DNA of 5,217 bases from Actinomycetota bacterium (GTDB taxonomy: Bacteria; Actinomycetota; Acidimicrobiia; IMCC26256; PALSA-610): assembly GCA_030839105.1 (NCBI GenBank), contig JAUZEI010000246.1, positions 1 to 5,217 of the forward strand, written 5' to 3'. Shown one piece after another: positions 1 through 5,217 of this stretch. The position numbers and the translations under genes are program-made. The first letter of the stretch is position 1; each line of letters opens with the position of its first letter. The notes beneath the pieces were generated by a model that saw only the letters and a list, made by a program, of their open reading frames with translations, did not search any database and was not told where the DNA came from.

Positions 1-338
1 AGGTCGTGGTCGAACTCGAGAATCTTGACCCGGTCGTCCTTGTCCCGCCAGCGCTTCGCCCGCTCCAGGAGCTCGTCGACCTCCTCGCGCGTGTCGCACA
101 GCACACCGAGGTGGTCGTACCCGGGGGCCTGCATGAACCGCTTCGACTCGGCCAACAAGATGAAGTGCTGCGACCCGTCGTCGCCCGTCAACAAGAAGTT
201 GCGCTTGTCGAACAGCTCGACGTCATGACCGGTCCAGTTGAACATCTCTCCGTAGAACGCGGCGATGTCGCGGCGCGCGGCGTCGTCGAGCGAACCGGGC
301 TCCACGGTGAGCTCCATGTGGTTGAAACGGTGCGCCAT
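1..338 (-). CDS. VOC-family (glyoxalase/dioxygenase fold) protein, C-terminus cut by window edge
   Basis: The first 112 residues of a protein are visible; the reading frame is open to the left edge, so the C-terminus is missing. The pattern fits a vicinal-oxygen-chelate domain. A first strand carries FNHMELTV (residues 5-12), then comes a helix with FYGEMFNW (28-35), strands around NFLL and HFILLAE (47-64), and a second half beginning YDHLGVL (74-80) followed by a helix rich in Glu and Arg. His7 and His76 sit where this superfamily usually places metal ligands, and Glu64 could be a third; the last ligand would lie outside the window. Members include glyoxalase I, extradiol dioxygenases and resistance proteins, so the reaction cannot be named. 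No signal peptide is seen, so it is probably cytosolic. The ATG has a good Shine-Dalgarno site and follows the ThDP enzyme by 27 nt, so the two are probably cotranscribed. The fold is fairly certain; the substrate is unknown. Confidence 0.8.
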   Translation of the reverse strand, partial: MAHRFNHMELTVEPGSLDDAARRDIAAFYGEMFNWTGHDVELFDKRNFLLTGDDGSQHFILLAESKRFMQAPGYDHLGVLCDTREEVDELLERAKRWRDKDDRVKILEFDHD

Positions 339-345
339 TGCGGTG

Positions 346-350
346 CTCCT
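346..350 (-). promoter_or_regulatory. Shine-Dalgarno site of the VOC gene
   Basis: On the minus strand AGGAG lies 7 nt before the ATG at 338, inside the short gap after the ThDP gene. It fixes the start of the VOC protein and supports independent translation within one operon mRNA. Confidence 0.75.
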
Positions 351-365
351 TTTCGGAAAGTGTCG

Positions 366-1913
366 TCAGAGACGGTTCGGGATGATCGCGTCGATCAGGT
401 ACGGGCCGGGTTCGTTCAGCGAGCGTTCCAACGCGCCGACGAAGTCTTCGGCCGTCTCGACACGCGTGGCGTCGACGCCCATCCCCCGCGCGAGCGCGAC
501 GAAGTCGAGCGGCGGTCGGGAGAGGTCGAACTGGTCGGCGGCGTTGCCGTCGGTGCGGGCGCCGACGCGCGAGAGCTCGAGATTCAGGATCGCGTAGGCC
601 CGGTTGTCGAAGATGATCGTCGTGACGTCGAGGTGCTCCCGCGCCTGCGTCCACAGCGACTGCAGCGTGTACATCGCACTGCCGTCGGCCTCGAGGTTGA
701 GGACTTTGCGGTCGGGACACGCAACCGCCGCACCGGTTGCGACGGGCATTCCCTGCCCGATCGCGCCCCCGGTCAACGTCAACCAGTCGTGGCGGGGCGC
801 ACCCGCGGTCGCACCGGCGACGAACAACCCGCCAGTCTGCGCCTCGTCGCTGACGATCGCACCCTCGGGCAAGAGCGCGCCGATCGCCTGCGCCATCGAC
901 TGCGGGTTGAGGGCGCCGGTCGGCCGGTCGGGTCGCGCCGCGGGCGCAGGCAACGCGCCGTCGGCGGGAGCACCGACCGCGTCGGCGAGCGCCTCGAGCG
1001 CGGCCTCCGCGAGCGCACCGTCGGGAACGAGGTCGTGGATCTCGCAGCTTTCCGGCGCGAGCCGGCTCGGAAAGTTGGGATACGCGAAGAACGAAACCGG
1101 CTCCTTGGCGTCGACGAGCACGAGCTGGTGGACGTCCTGCATCTGCGCGACCGCGAACTCGGCGAGGTACGCGAGCCGCTCCACTTCCGGAAGGCCGGCA
1201 CCCCGCTCGAGGCGCGCCGGGAACGTCTCGCAGAGCAACTTGGCCCCTGTCGCCTGCGCGATACGCGACGCGGCCGTCAGCCCGCGCTCGCGCAACGCTC
1301 GACCGCCGACGAGCAGCGCCGCGGGCTCACCGCTGCGCAACGCCTTGGCCGCGAGATCGACCGCGTCGTCGAACGACGCGACGACGACGTCGAGCGTCAC
1401 CTCGGCGCGGGGGTCCGCGCCCTCGAGCCACGACACGTCGGCGGGCAGGATCAGCGTCGCGACACCCCCGCGGCGCGCCTCCTTGATGGCCTCGACCGCG
1501 TCGGCGCCGACAGTCTCCGGCCCCTTCGACTCTCGGACCCAGCGCGAGACGTTGCGCGCGACGCCGACGATGTCGGAGGCGAGCGGCGCATCGAGCGCCT
1601 GGTGATATGTCGCGTGATCGCCGACGATGTTGACGATCGGCGTGCGGGCACGGCGCGCGTTGTGCAGATTGGCCAGCCCGTTGCCGAGACCGGGGCCGAG
1701 GTGCAACAACGTGGCCGCGGGCTTCCCGGCCATGCGCCCGTAACCGTCCGCAGCGCCGGTGGCCACGCCTTCGAAGAGGGCGAGGACGGGCCGCATCTCG
1801 GGAACGTCGTCGAGCGCGGCCACGAAGTGCATCTCCGAGGTGCCCGGGTTCGTGAAACAGGTGTCGACACCGTTCGCCACGAGCGTCCGGATCAGCGCAT
1901 GCGCACCGTTCAT
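366..1913 (-). CDS. Thiamine-diphosphate-dependent enzyme, acetolactate synthase large subunit-like / benzoylformate decarboxylase-like
   Basis: This 515-residue protein has the three-domain layout of ThDP 2-oxoacid decarboxylases and synthases. The N-terminal pyrimidine-binding domain (about 1-165) has TNPGTSEMHF (21-30) and LFEGVATGAADGYGRM (46-61); Glu48 is at the position of the catalytic glutamate that activates the cofactor. It continues with HLGPGLGNGLANLHNA (71-86) and VGDHATYH (97-104). A middle domain covers about 180-310. The C-terminal diphosphate domain (about 335-515) has the Mg/ThDP motif beginning EADGS (408-412) and ending at DN (436-437), so Asp410 and Asn437 are likely metal ligands. 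The usual GDG reads ADG here. The length (about 515) is shorter than biosynthetic IlvB (about 570), and no small subunit gene is adjacent. It more closely resembles the catabolic group often annotated simply as acetolactate synthase. Probable reaction: decarboxylation or carboligation of a 2-oxoacid in the cytosol, perhaps the product of the upstream FAD oxidase. Family is secure; substrate is inference. Confidence 0.88.
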   Translation of the reverse strand: MNGAHALIRTLVANGVDTCFTNPGTSEMHFVAALDDVPEMRPVLALFEGVATGAADGYGRMAGKPAATLLHLGPGLGNGLANLHNARRARTPIVNIVGDHATYHQALDAPLASDIVGVARNVSRWVRESKGPETVGADAVEAIKEARRGGVATLILPADVSWLEGADPRAEVTLDVVVASFDDAVDLAAKALRSGEPAALLVGGRALRERGLTAASRIAQATGAKLLCETFPARLERGAGLPEVERLAYLAEFAVAQMQDVHQLVLVDAKEPVSFFAYPNFPSRLAPESCEIHDLVPDGALAEAALEALADAVGAPADGALPAPAARPDRPTGALNPQSMAQAIGALLPEGAIVSDEAQTGGLFVAGATAGAPRHDWLTLTGGAIGQGMPVATGAAVACPDRKVLNLEADGSAMYTLQSLWTQAREHLDVTTIIFDNRAYAILNLELSRVGARTDGNAADQFDLSRPPLDFVALARGMGVDATRVETAEDFVGALERSLNEPGPYLIDAIIPNRL

Positions 1914-1919
1914 GATGAT

Positions 1920-1925
1920 CTCCTT
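1920..1925 (-). promoter_or_regulatory. Shine-Dalgarno site of the ThDP enzyme gene
   Basis: Read on the minus strand, AAGGAG sits 6 nt before the ATG at 1913. It lies in the 39-nt gap after the FAD oxidase stop codon and supports the chosen start. I see no promoter or terminator in that gap. Confidence 0.75.
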
Positions 1926-1952
1926 CGCTCGCGTTCGTGGGGCACGGACGAG

Positions 1953-3326
1953 TCAGTCGAGCAGTGTTCCGGGGTTGAGGATGCCGTTCGGATCGAAGGC
2001 GGCCTTGATCCGGCGCATCAACGCGATCTTGTTCGGATCTTCGAGCTCCAGAAAGTACTGCTTCTTCTCCTTGCCGATCCCGTGCTCGGCCGAGATCGCG
2101 CCACCCATCTCGAGGCCGGTCGCGATGATCGCGTGCATCACCCGATGGCGGACGTCATCGTCGGGTTGGAACACGGAGAGGTGGATGTTGCCGTCGCCCG
2201 CGTGCCCGGCGGCGCTGATGATCGACGCGTGCTCGGTCGCGATCGCGGTCACCGCCCGGAGGTACTGCGGCACGGATGCGCGCGGGACGACGACGTCGAT
2301 GATGTCGTTCGCGCCGAGCGCTTTCACGACCCAGAACGCCTTCTCGCGCGCTTCGAGCAGCAGGGCGCCTGAGCGGGGCGGCAACACGTAGACGTCGATC
2401 GCGCCCAGCTCGCCGACCAGCTCCGCGAGAACTTCGACGTCTTCGTCCAGCCGTTGCTCGGAGTGCTGCTCGATCACGACGATGAGATACGCCTTCGCGG
2501 CGACCTGCACGTCGGCACCGATGCCGAGATCGAGGCCGACGTTCGCGGCGAGCGTGGACAGTCCACCGCCGTCGACGTACTCGAGAACAAGCGGGTTGAC
2601 ACCGCTCTGCACGATCTTCGGGACGGCCGACGCAATTTCGTCGACCGACGCGAACGGCACGAGGATCGTGGAGCTGTGCAGCGGTCGGGGGTAGATCTTG
2701 AGCACCGCCTCGGTAACGACCGCGAGCGTTCCCTCCGAGCCGATGATGAGCTGCGTGAGGTCGTATCCGGTCGTCGCCTTCACGAACTTGCCACCGGTAC
2801 GGATGACCTCGCCGCTCGCGAGCACCGCCTCCAGGCCGAGTACCTGGTGGCGCGTCACGCCGTACTTCACCGCGCGCATCCCGCCCGCGTTCGTCGCGAC
2901 GTTGCCGCCGAGCGACGCGCTGTTCTCCCCCGGACACACGGGATACACGAGGCCGAGCGGCGCGAGGACCGTGTCGAGCTCGTCGAGGCTGACGCCCGGT
3001 TCGACGACCGCGACGTAATTGTCGGTGTCGATCTCGAGAATCTTGTTCATGCGCTCGAGCGCCAGGACGATCCCGTCGGCGCGCGGCGTGCAGGCACCGG
3101 ACAATCCGGTACCTGCACCCCGGGCCGTGACGGGTACACCGAGCTCGTCACATACACGCACTATTGCGGCCACATCCGCGGCACATTCGGGTCGCGCAAC
3201 TGCGAGAGGTCGCACCGGAGTGGCCGACAAGGCCTCATCGTGCGTGTAGTCGTCTCCGATCGCATCACCGACCAGGAGCTGCTGCGGCCCGAGTATCTCC
3301 AGGAGCCGCGCTTCGAGGTCAGCCAT
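1953..3326 (-). CDS. FAD-linked 2-hydroxyacid dehydrogenase/oxidase, GlcD family
   Basis: This 457-residue protein is a complete member of the family holding glycolate oxidase subunit GlcD, D-lactate dehydrogenase and D-2-hydroxyglutarate dehydrogenase. These oxidise a D-2-hydroxyacid to a 2-oxoacid with FAD. The N-terminal PCMH-type FAD domain shows ARGAGTGLSG (68-77), CPGENSASLGGNVATNAGG (131-149) and GYDLTQLIIGSEGTLAVVTE (187-206). The C-terminal substrate domain has GHAGDGNIH (374-382) and EHGIGKEK (414-421). His375, His382 and Glu414 match the metal ligands known in D-2-hydroxyglutarate dehydrogenase, and His415 the neighbouring active-site histidine. It ends with the typical FDPNGILNPG (444-453). 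No signal peptide or iron-sulfur cysteine cluster is present; GlcE/GlcF partners are not seen nearby. The ATG is the only start codon before an upstream in-frame stop and has no Shine-Dalgarno site. It is the first gene of the minus-strand run. Family certain; the natural substrate and electron acceptor are not. Confidence 0.92.
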   Translation of the reverse strand: MADLEARLLEILGPQQLLVGDAIGDDYTHDEALSATPVRPLAVARPECAADVAAIVRVCDELGVPVTARGAGTGLSGACTPRADGIVLALERMNKILEIDTDNYVAVVEPGVSLDELDTVLAPLGLVYPVCPGENSASLGGNVATNAGGMRAVKYGVTRHQVLGLEAVLASGEVIRTGGKFVKATTGYDLTQLIIGSEGTLAVVTEAVLKIYPRPLHSSTILVPFASVDEIASAVPKIVQSGVNPLVLEYVDGGGLSTLAANVGLDLGIGADVQVAAKAYLIVVIEQHSEQRLDEDVEVLAELVGELGAIDVYVLPPRSGALLLEAREKAFWVVKALGANDIIDVVVPRASVPQYLRAVTAIATEHASIISAAGHAGDGNIHLSVFQPDDDVRHRVMHAIIATGLEMGGAISAEHGIGKEKKQYFLELEDPNKIALMRRIKAAFDPNGILNPGTLLD

Positions 3327-3332
3327 GGCGCT

Positions 3333-3361
3333 TGTGTAGGCGGCGGGCCATCGCCGGTCAA
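3333..3361 (-). promoter_or_regulatory. Possible promoter of the FAD oxidase operon, giving a leaderless mRNA
   Basis: On the minus strand TTGACC (3361-3356) and TACACA (3338-3333) are separated by 17 nt, as expected for -35 and -10 elements. The -35 matches five of six consensus bases; the -10 is weaker and lacks the final T. Exactly 6 nt separate the -10 from the ATG at 3326, so transcription would start at or beside the A of the start codon. That fits the lack of a Shine-Dalgarno site. Leaderless transcripts are common in actinobacteria. Motif-based only. Confidence 0.4.
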
Positions 3362-3433
3362 GCCCGAGTCGATGCCCATGCGTCGGCCTCTCCTACAGCG
3401 GCGGCTCTGATGTCCGCGCGAGGGCTTGTCGCG

Positions 3434-3439
3434 TAGGAT
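3434..3439 (+). promoter_or_regulatory. Possible -10 element for the MarR-superoxide dismutase pair
   Basis: TAGGAT fits the TANNNT pattern typical of actinobacterial housekeeping -10 elements and would give a leader of about 60 nt before the MarR ATG. No good -35 is seen at the right distance: the hexamer 17 nt upstream (3411-3416) is TGTCCG. The call is weak alone but is strengthened by the palindrome that overlaps it. Confidence 0.3.
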
Positions 3440-3451
3440 CGGCGTCCGATC
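3437..3451. promoter_or_regulatory. 15-bp palindrome, candidate MarR-type operator
   Basis: GATCGG-CGT-CCGATC is a perfect inverted repeat with 6-bp arms and a 3-bp spacer. It overlaps the last three bases of the possible -10 element at 3434-3439. It lies 56 bp before the MarR start and 110 bp before the divergent FAD oxidase start. MarR dimers commonly bind palindromes of about this size in their own promoters, so autorepression is the simplest reading. Short GC-rich palindromes also arise by chance, and a single copy is present. Confidence 0.4.
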
Positions 3452-3497
3452 ACCAGGCGAAAGGACGGTGCACGCCCCATGTACCCGAACGTGGCTC

Positions 3498-3501
3498 GGA
3501 G
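3498..3501 (+). promoter_or_regulatory. Shine-Dalgarno site of the MarR gene
   Basis: GGAG ends 6 nt before the ATG at 3508. It favours this start over the in-frame Met codon at 3529, which would remove only seven poorly conserved residues. Confidence 0.55.
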
Positions 3502-3507
3502 CTGTCG

Positions 3508-4035
3508 ATGAACGACGAGTCCGTCGACATGCCCGACGCGACGGCCGACCCGGTCGTCGACGCCCTACTCCGCGCGAGTCGCGCTCTGGTTGGAATCACC
3601 TCGCGGTCGTTGTCGTCCGTGAACGAGGGCGTCACGCTCCCGCAGTTCCGATCTCTCCTCGTGCTCGCCACCGCGGGCCCGCAGACGGTGAGCGCGCTCG
3701 CCGACCGGCTCGCCGTTCACGCGTCGACCATGACCCGTATGTGTAACCGGTTGGTCACGCGCGGTCTCGTCGTGCGAGCGCCGTCCGCCGTCGATCGCCG
3801 CGAGGTTGTGATCGCGCTGACGACTATGGGTACATCTGTCGTGGAAGACGTCATGGCTGCGCGCCGGCGCGAGCTCGACCAGGTGATCCGCCGGATCGGG
3901 GACGAAGACCGACTCGCGGTCGTGGTGGCTCTCAACAAGTTCGCGCAGGCGGCGGGCGAAGGTCTCGCCGCGACGACCGGCCCGGAGGACCCGGTTCTGG
4001 CCATCCGCGCGGCCCGGCAACTCTTGGAGGAATGA
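3508..4035 (+). CDS. MarR-family winged helix-turn-helix transcriptional regulator
   Basis: This 175-residue protein has the MarR layout. A helical dimerisation segment covers about 12-40. A winged helix covers about 43-107, with LPQFRSLLVLATAGPQTVSA (44-63), the recognition helix around HASTMTRMCNRLVTRG (71-86), and a basic wing, VDRREVVIALTTMG (95-108), which contains the family's hallmark DRR followed by a Leu-Thr pair. C-terminal helices complete the dimer interface. The tail from about 150 is slightly longer than in short MarR proteins. It would bind DNA as a dimer and usually represses until a small ligand or oxidant releases it. The only cysteine, Cys79, lies in the recognition helix. 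Its stop codon overlaps the superoxide dismutase start, so the two are translationally coupled, and it is divergent from the FAD oxidase operon. These genes are natural candidate targets, by inference. The ligand is unknown. Confidence 0.9.
   Translation: MNDESVDMPDATADPVVDALLRASRALVGITSRSLSSVNEGVTLPQFRSLLVLATAGPQTVSALADRLAVHASTMTRMCNRLVTRGLVVRAPSAVDRREVVIALTTMGTSVVEDVMAARRRELDQVIRRIGDEDRLAVVVALNKFAQAAGEGLAATTGPEDPVLAIRAARQLLEE
4026..4030 (+). promoter_or_regulatory. Shine-Dalgarno site deciding the superoxide dismutase start
   Basis: GGAGG lies within the last codons of the MarR gene. Two ATG codons follow in tandem: the first (4032) is only 1 nt away, too close for normal initiation, and the second (4035) is 4 nt away. 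The second is therefore preferred. Confidence 0.6.
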
Positions 4036-4652
4036 TGAAGCCTTACGAGCTTCCCCCGCTCGACTACGACTACGCGGCGCTCGAGCCGCACTACTCCGCT
4101 CGCATGCTCGAGCTGCACCACGACAAGCACCACAAGGCCTACGTCGACGGTGTGAACACCACGCTCGAGAAGCTGGCGAGCGCCCGGGCCGGCGACGACC
4201 TCAGCGCGATCGTCGGTCTGGAGAAGACCCTCGCGTTCAACCTGTCCGGACACGTGTTGCACACGCTGTTCTGGAAGAATCTCTCCCCCCACGGCGGCGA
4301 CCGTCCCGACGGCGACCTCGCCGCCGCGCTCGACGAGAACTTCGGTTCGTTCGATGCATTCAAGAATCAGCTCACCCAGTCGGCCGCCACTGTGCAGGGC
4401 TCAGGCTGGGGTGCATTGTCGTGGGAACCGCTCGGCGAGCGACTTTTCATCGAGCAGATCTACGACCACCAGGGGAATGTGGGTCAAGGCGGAGTGCCGC
4501 TGCTCGTCATCGACGCGTGGGAGCACGCGTACTACCTGCAATACGAGAACCGGCGCCCCGACTACGTGAAGGCGATCTGGAACGTGATCGACTTCACCGA
4601 CGTCGCCCGCCGCTTCGCCGACGCGACCCGCGGCGTACTCGTCAAGCCGTAG
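4035..4652 (+). CDS. sodA: Superoxide dismutase, Fe/Mn family
   Basis: The enzyme converts superoxide to oxygen and hydrogen peroxide. The 205-residue product contains both domains: the N-terminal helical hairpin (YELPPLDYDYAALEPHY, then ELHHDKHH at 26-33) and the C-terminal alpha/beta domain, with the signature DAWEHAYYLQY at 160-170. Metal ligands are His28, His76 (in HTLFW), Asp160 and His164, the same numbers I recall for the Mycobacterium tuberculosis enzyme, which supports starting at 4035 rather than at the ATG at 4032. Gly72 and His145 (in DHQGN) replace the second-shell glutamine used by classical Mn or Fe enzymes, so iron, manganese or either could be used. The gene symbol is the mycobacterial usage. 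There is no signal peptide, so it is probably cytosolic. It shares one base with the MarR stop codon and ends 1 nt before a convergent gene. Complete, with no missing catalytic residue. Confidence 0.95.
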   Translation: MKPYELPPLDYDYAALEPHYSARMLELHHDKHHKAYVDGVNTTLEKLASARAGDDLSAIVGLEKTLAFNLSGHVLHTLFWKNLSPHGGDRPDGDLAAALDENFGSFDAFKNQLTQSAATVQGSGWGALSWEPLGERLFIEQIYDHQGNVGQGGVPLLVIDAWEHAYYLQYENRRPDYVKAIWNVIDFTDVARRFADATRGVLVKP

Positions 4653-4653
4653 C

Positions 4654-5217
4654 TCAGGCAACGAGCTCGGCCATCGTCCTCAGCGTTTCCAGGTCGCCGT
4701 TCAGGATGATCGTGGTGACCGGACTTTCCTTCCACGCCTCGAGGCGGTCCCGGATCCGTTCCTTCGAGCCGACGAGAGAGATCTCGTCCGCGAACTGCGT
4801 CGGGACGAGCGGGATCGCCTCGTCGCGCCGGCCTTCGAAGAACAGATCCTGGATCTTGTGGGCTTCGGCTTCGAAGCCCATCCGGCACATCAGCTCCATA
4901 TGAAAGTTGCGGTCGCGCGCACCCATACCCCCGATGTAGAACGCGAGCGCGGCCTTCGTCGGCATGAGAGCCTCTTCGATGTCGTCGACGATGCGACAGC
5001 CCATCACGTTGACGCACACCTCGAAGCCGGGCTCGTCCGCCGCGCCCTTCAGCGAATCGGTGTAGACGTCCTGGCGAAACGGCGAGTAGTAGAGCGGTAA
5101 CCACCCGTCGGCGACCTCGGCCGCGAGCTCGATGTTCTTCGGGCCCTCGGCTCCGAGCAGGATCGGGAGGTCGGAGCGCAACGGTTGCGTGATCGACCGC
5201 AGTGGTTTGCCCAGACA
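4654..5217 (-). CDS. LLM-class F420-dependent oxidoreductase, C-terminal part (N-terminus beyond right edge)
   Basis: The last 187 residues of a luciferase-like monooxygenase-fold protein are visible; the frame is open to the right edge, so the true start lies outside. The segment begins with GKPLRSITQPLRSDLP, then LLGAEGPKNIELAAEVADGW (20-39) and LPLYYSP, a typical family stretch near the cofactor site of the TIM barrel. Later come YIGGMGARDRNFH (94-106), CRMGF, and a C-terminal LVGSKERIRDRLEAWKE (148-164) followed by a strand, TTIILNGD. The overall pattern resembles the mycobacterial Rv3520c-like group as I remember it; a search would be needed to confirm this. Such enzymes usually move hydride using F420, sometimes FMN; the substrate is unknown. 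It is transcribed towards the superoxide dismutase gene, with 1 nt between the stop codons. A TTG at 5181 is not a plausible start because conserved sequence continues upstream of it. Confidence 0.85.
   Translation of the reverse strand, partial: CLGKPLRSITQPLRSDLPILLGAEGPKNIELAAEVADGWLPLYYSPFRQDVYTDSLKGAADEPGFEVCVNVMGCRIVDDIEEALMPTKAALAFYIGGMGARDRNFHMELMCRMGFEAEAHKIQDLFFEGRRDEAIPLVPTQFADEISLVGSKERIRDRLEAWKESPVTTIILNGDLETLRTMAELVA

Noticed and set aside
366..1913. Identification of the ThDP enzyme as biosynthetic acetolactate synthase (ilvB) or glyoxylate carboligase (gcl)
   Set aside because: No regulatory small subunit or ilvC is adjacent and the protein is shorter than IlvB. Glyoxylate carboligase lacks the catalytic glutamate that is present here as Glu48.
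6..2372. A 788-codon open frame on the plus strand opposite the VOC, ThDP and FAD oxidase genes
   Set aside because: It is antisense to three genes with clear family motifs. Its product is an Arg/Asp/Val-rich, low-complexity sequence with no recognisable domain, as expected from the complementary strand of high-GC coding DNA.
3344..3366. Inverted repeat CGGGC-N13-GCCCG around the possible oxidase -35 element
   Set aside because: Five-base GC-only arms are expected by chance at this base composition, and the spacing does not suggest a known operator type.
3161..3379. A 72-codon minus-strand open frame starting just before the oxidase, with AGGAG 10 nt upstream of its ATG
   Set aside because: It runs out of frame into the conserved oxidase sequence, has no family features, and its possible promoter would have to lie further upstream. 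A translated leader cannot be excluded, but the evidence is too thin to annotate.
2454..3410. A 318-codon plus-strand open frame opposite the FAD oxidase
   Set aside because: It has no recognisable motif and an Arg/Asp/Glu-rich composition, and it is fully explained as the antisense of the conserved oxidase frame.
4638..4665. Possible terminator hairpin (CTCGT ... ACGAG) between the dismutase and the LLM gene
   Set aside because: The stem is only five base pairs with a loop of about 18 nt and has no T-run on either strand.
4654..5181. Treating the TTG at 5181 as the start of the LLM oxidoreductase
   Set aside because: Family-typical sequence (GKPLRSITQP) continues in frame upstream to the window edge, and a 175-residue product would lack the N-terminal half of the TIM barrel.

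Overview
The window looks like chromosomal DNA from a high-GC actinobacterium, possibly Acidimicrobiia-like. The evidence is strong G/C bias at third codon positions, an F420-type luciferase-like oxidoreductase, and a superoxide dismutase that lines up residue for residue with the mycobacterial enzyme, as I remember that sequence. The phylum assignment is inference; no rRNA or tRNA gene is present to anchor it. I see no mobile element, CRISPR array, RNA gene or long repeat.

Layout: the left two thirds (1-3326) is a minus-strand, operon-like run of three genes. In transcription order these are a GlcD-type FAD-linked 2-hydroxyacid dehydrogenase (3326-1953), a thiamine-diphosphate enzyme of the acetolactate synthase/benzoylformate decarboxylase superfamily (1913-366), and a VOC/glyoxalase-fold protein that runs off the left edge (338-1). 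The gaps are only 39 and 27 nt. A 181-bp divergent intergenic region (3327-3507) separates this from a plus-strand pair: a MarR-type regulator (3508-4035) and an Fe/Mn superoxide dismutase (4035-4652) whose start codon overlaps the regulator's stop codon. One base after the dismutase stop lies the stop of a convergent minus-strand LLM (luciferase-like) F420-dependent oxidoreductase, which continues past the right edge.

How they may work together: the oxidase would turn a D-2-hydroxyacid into a 2-oxoacid. The ThDP enzyme, which keeps its catalytic glutamate, could decarboxylate or carboligate that product, and the VOC protein could act on a downstream or side product. This is a plausible small catabolic module, but its substrate cannot be read from sequence. 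The divergently placed MarR regulator and superoxide dismutase suggest that flavin oxidation and oxidative defence may be controlled from one intergenic region. That region holds a 15-bp palindrome over a possible promoter on the plus side. On the minus side it holds a possible promoter placed so that the oxidase mRNA would begin at its own ATG (leaderless). Both regulatory calls are motif-based and untested.

Most of the window is ordinary metabolic and defence gene content. I did not find convincing evidence of a wholly new system; the most interesting points are the gene combination and the intergenic signals.
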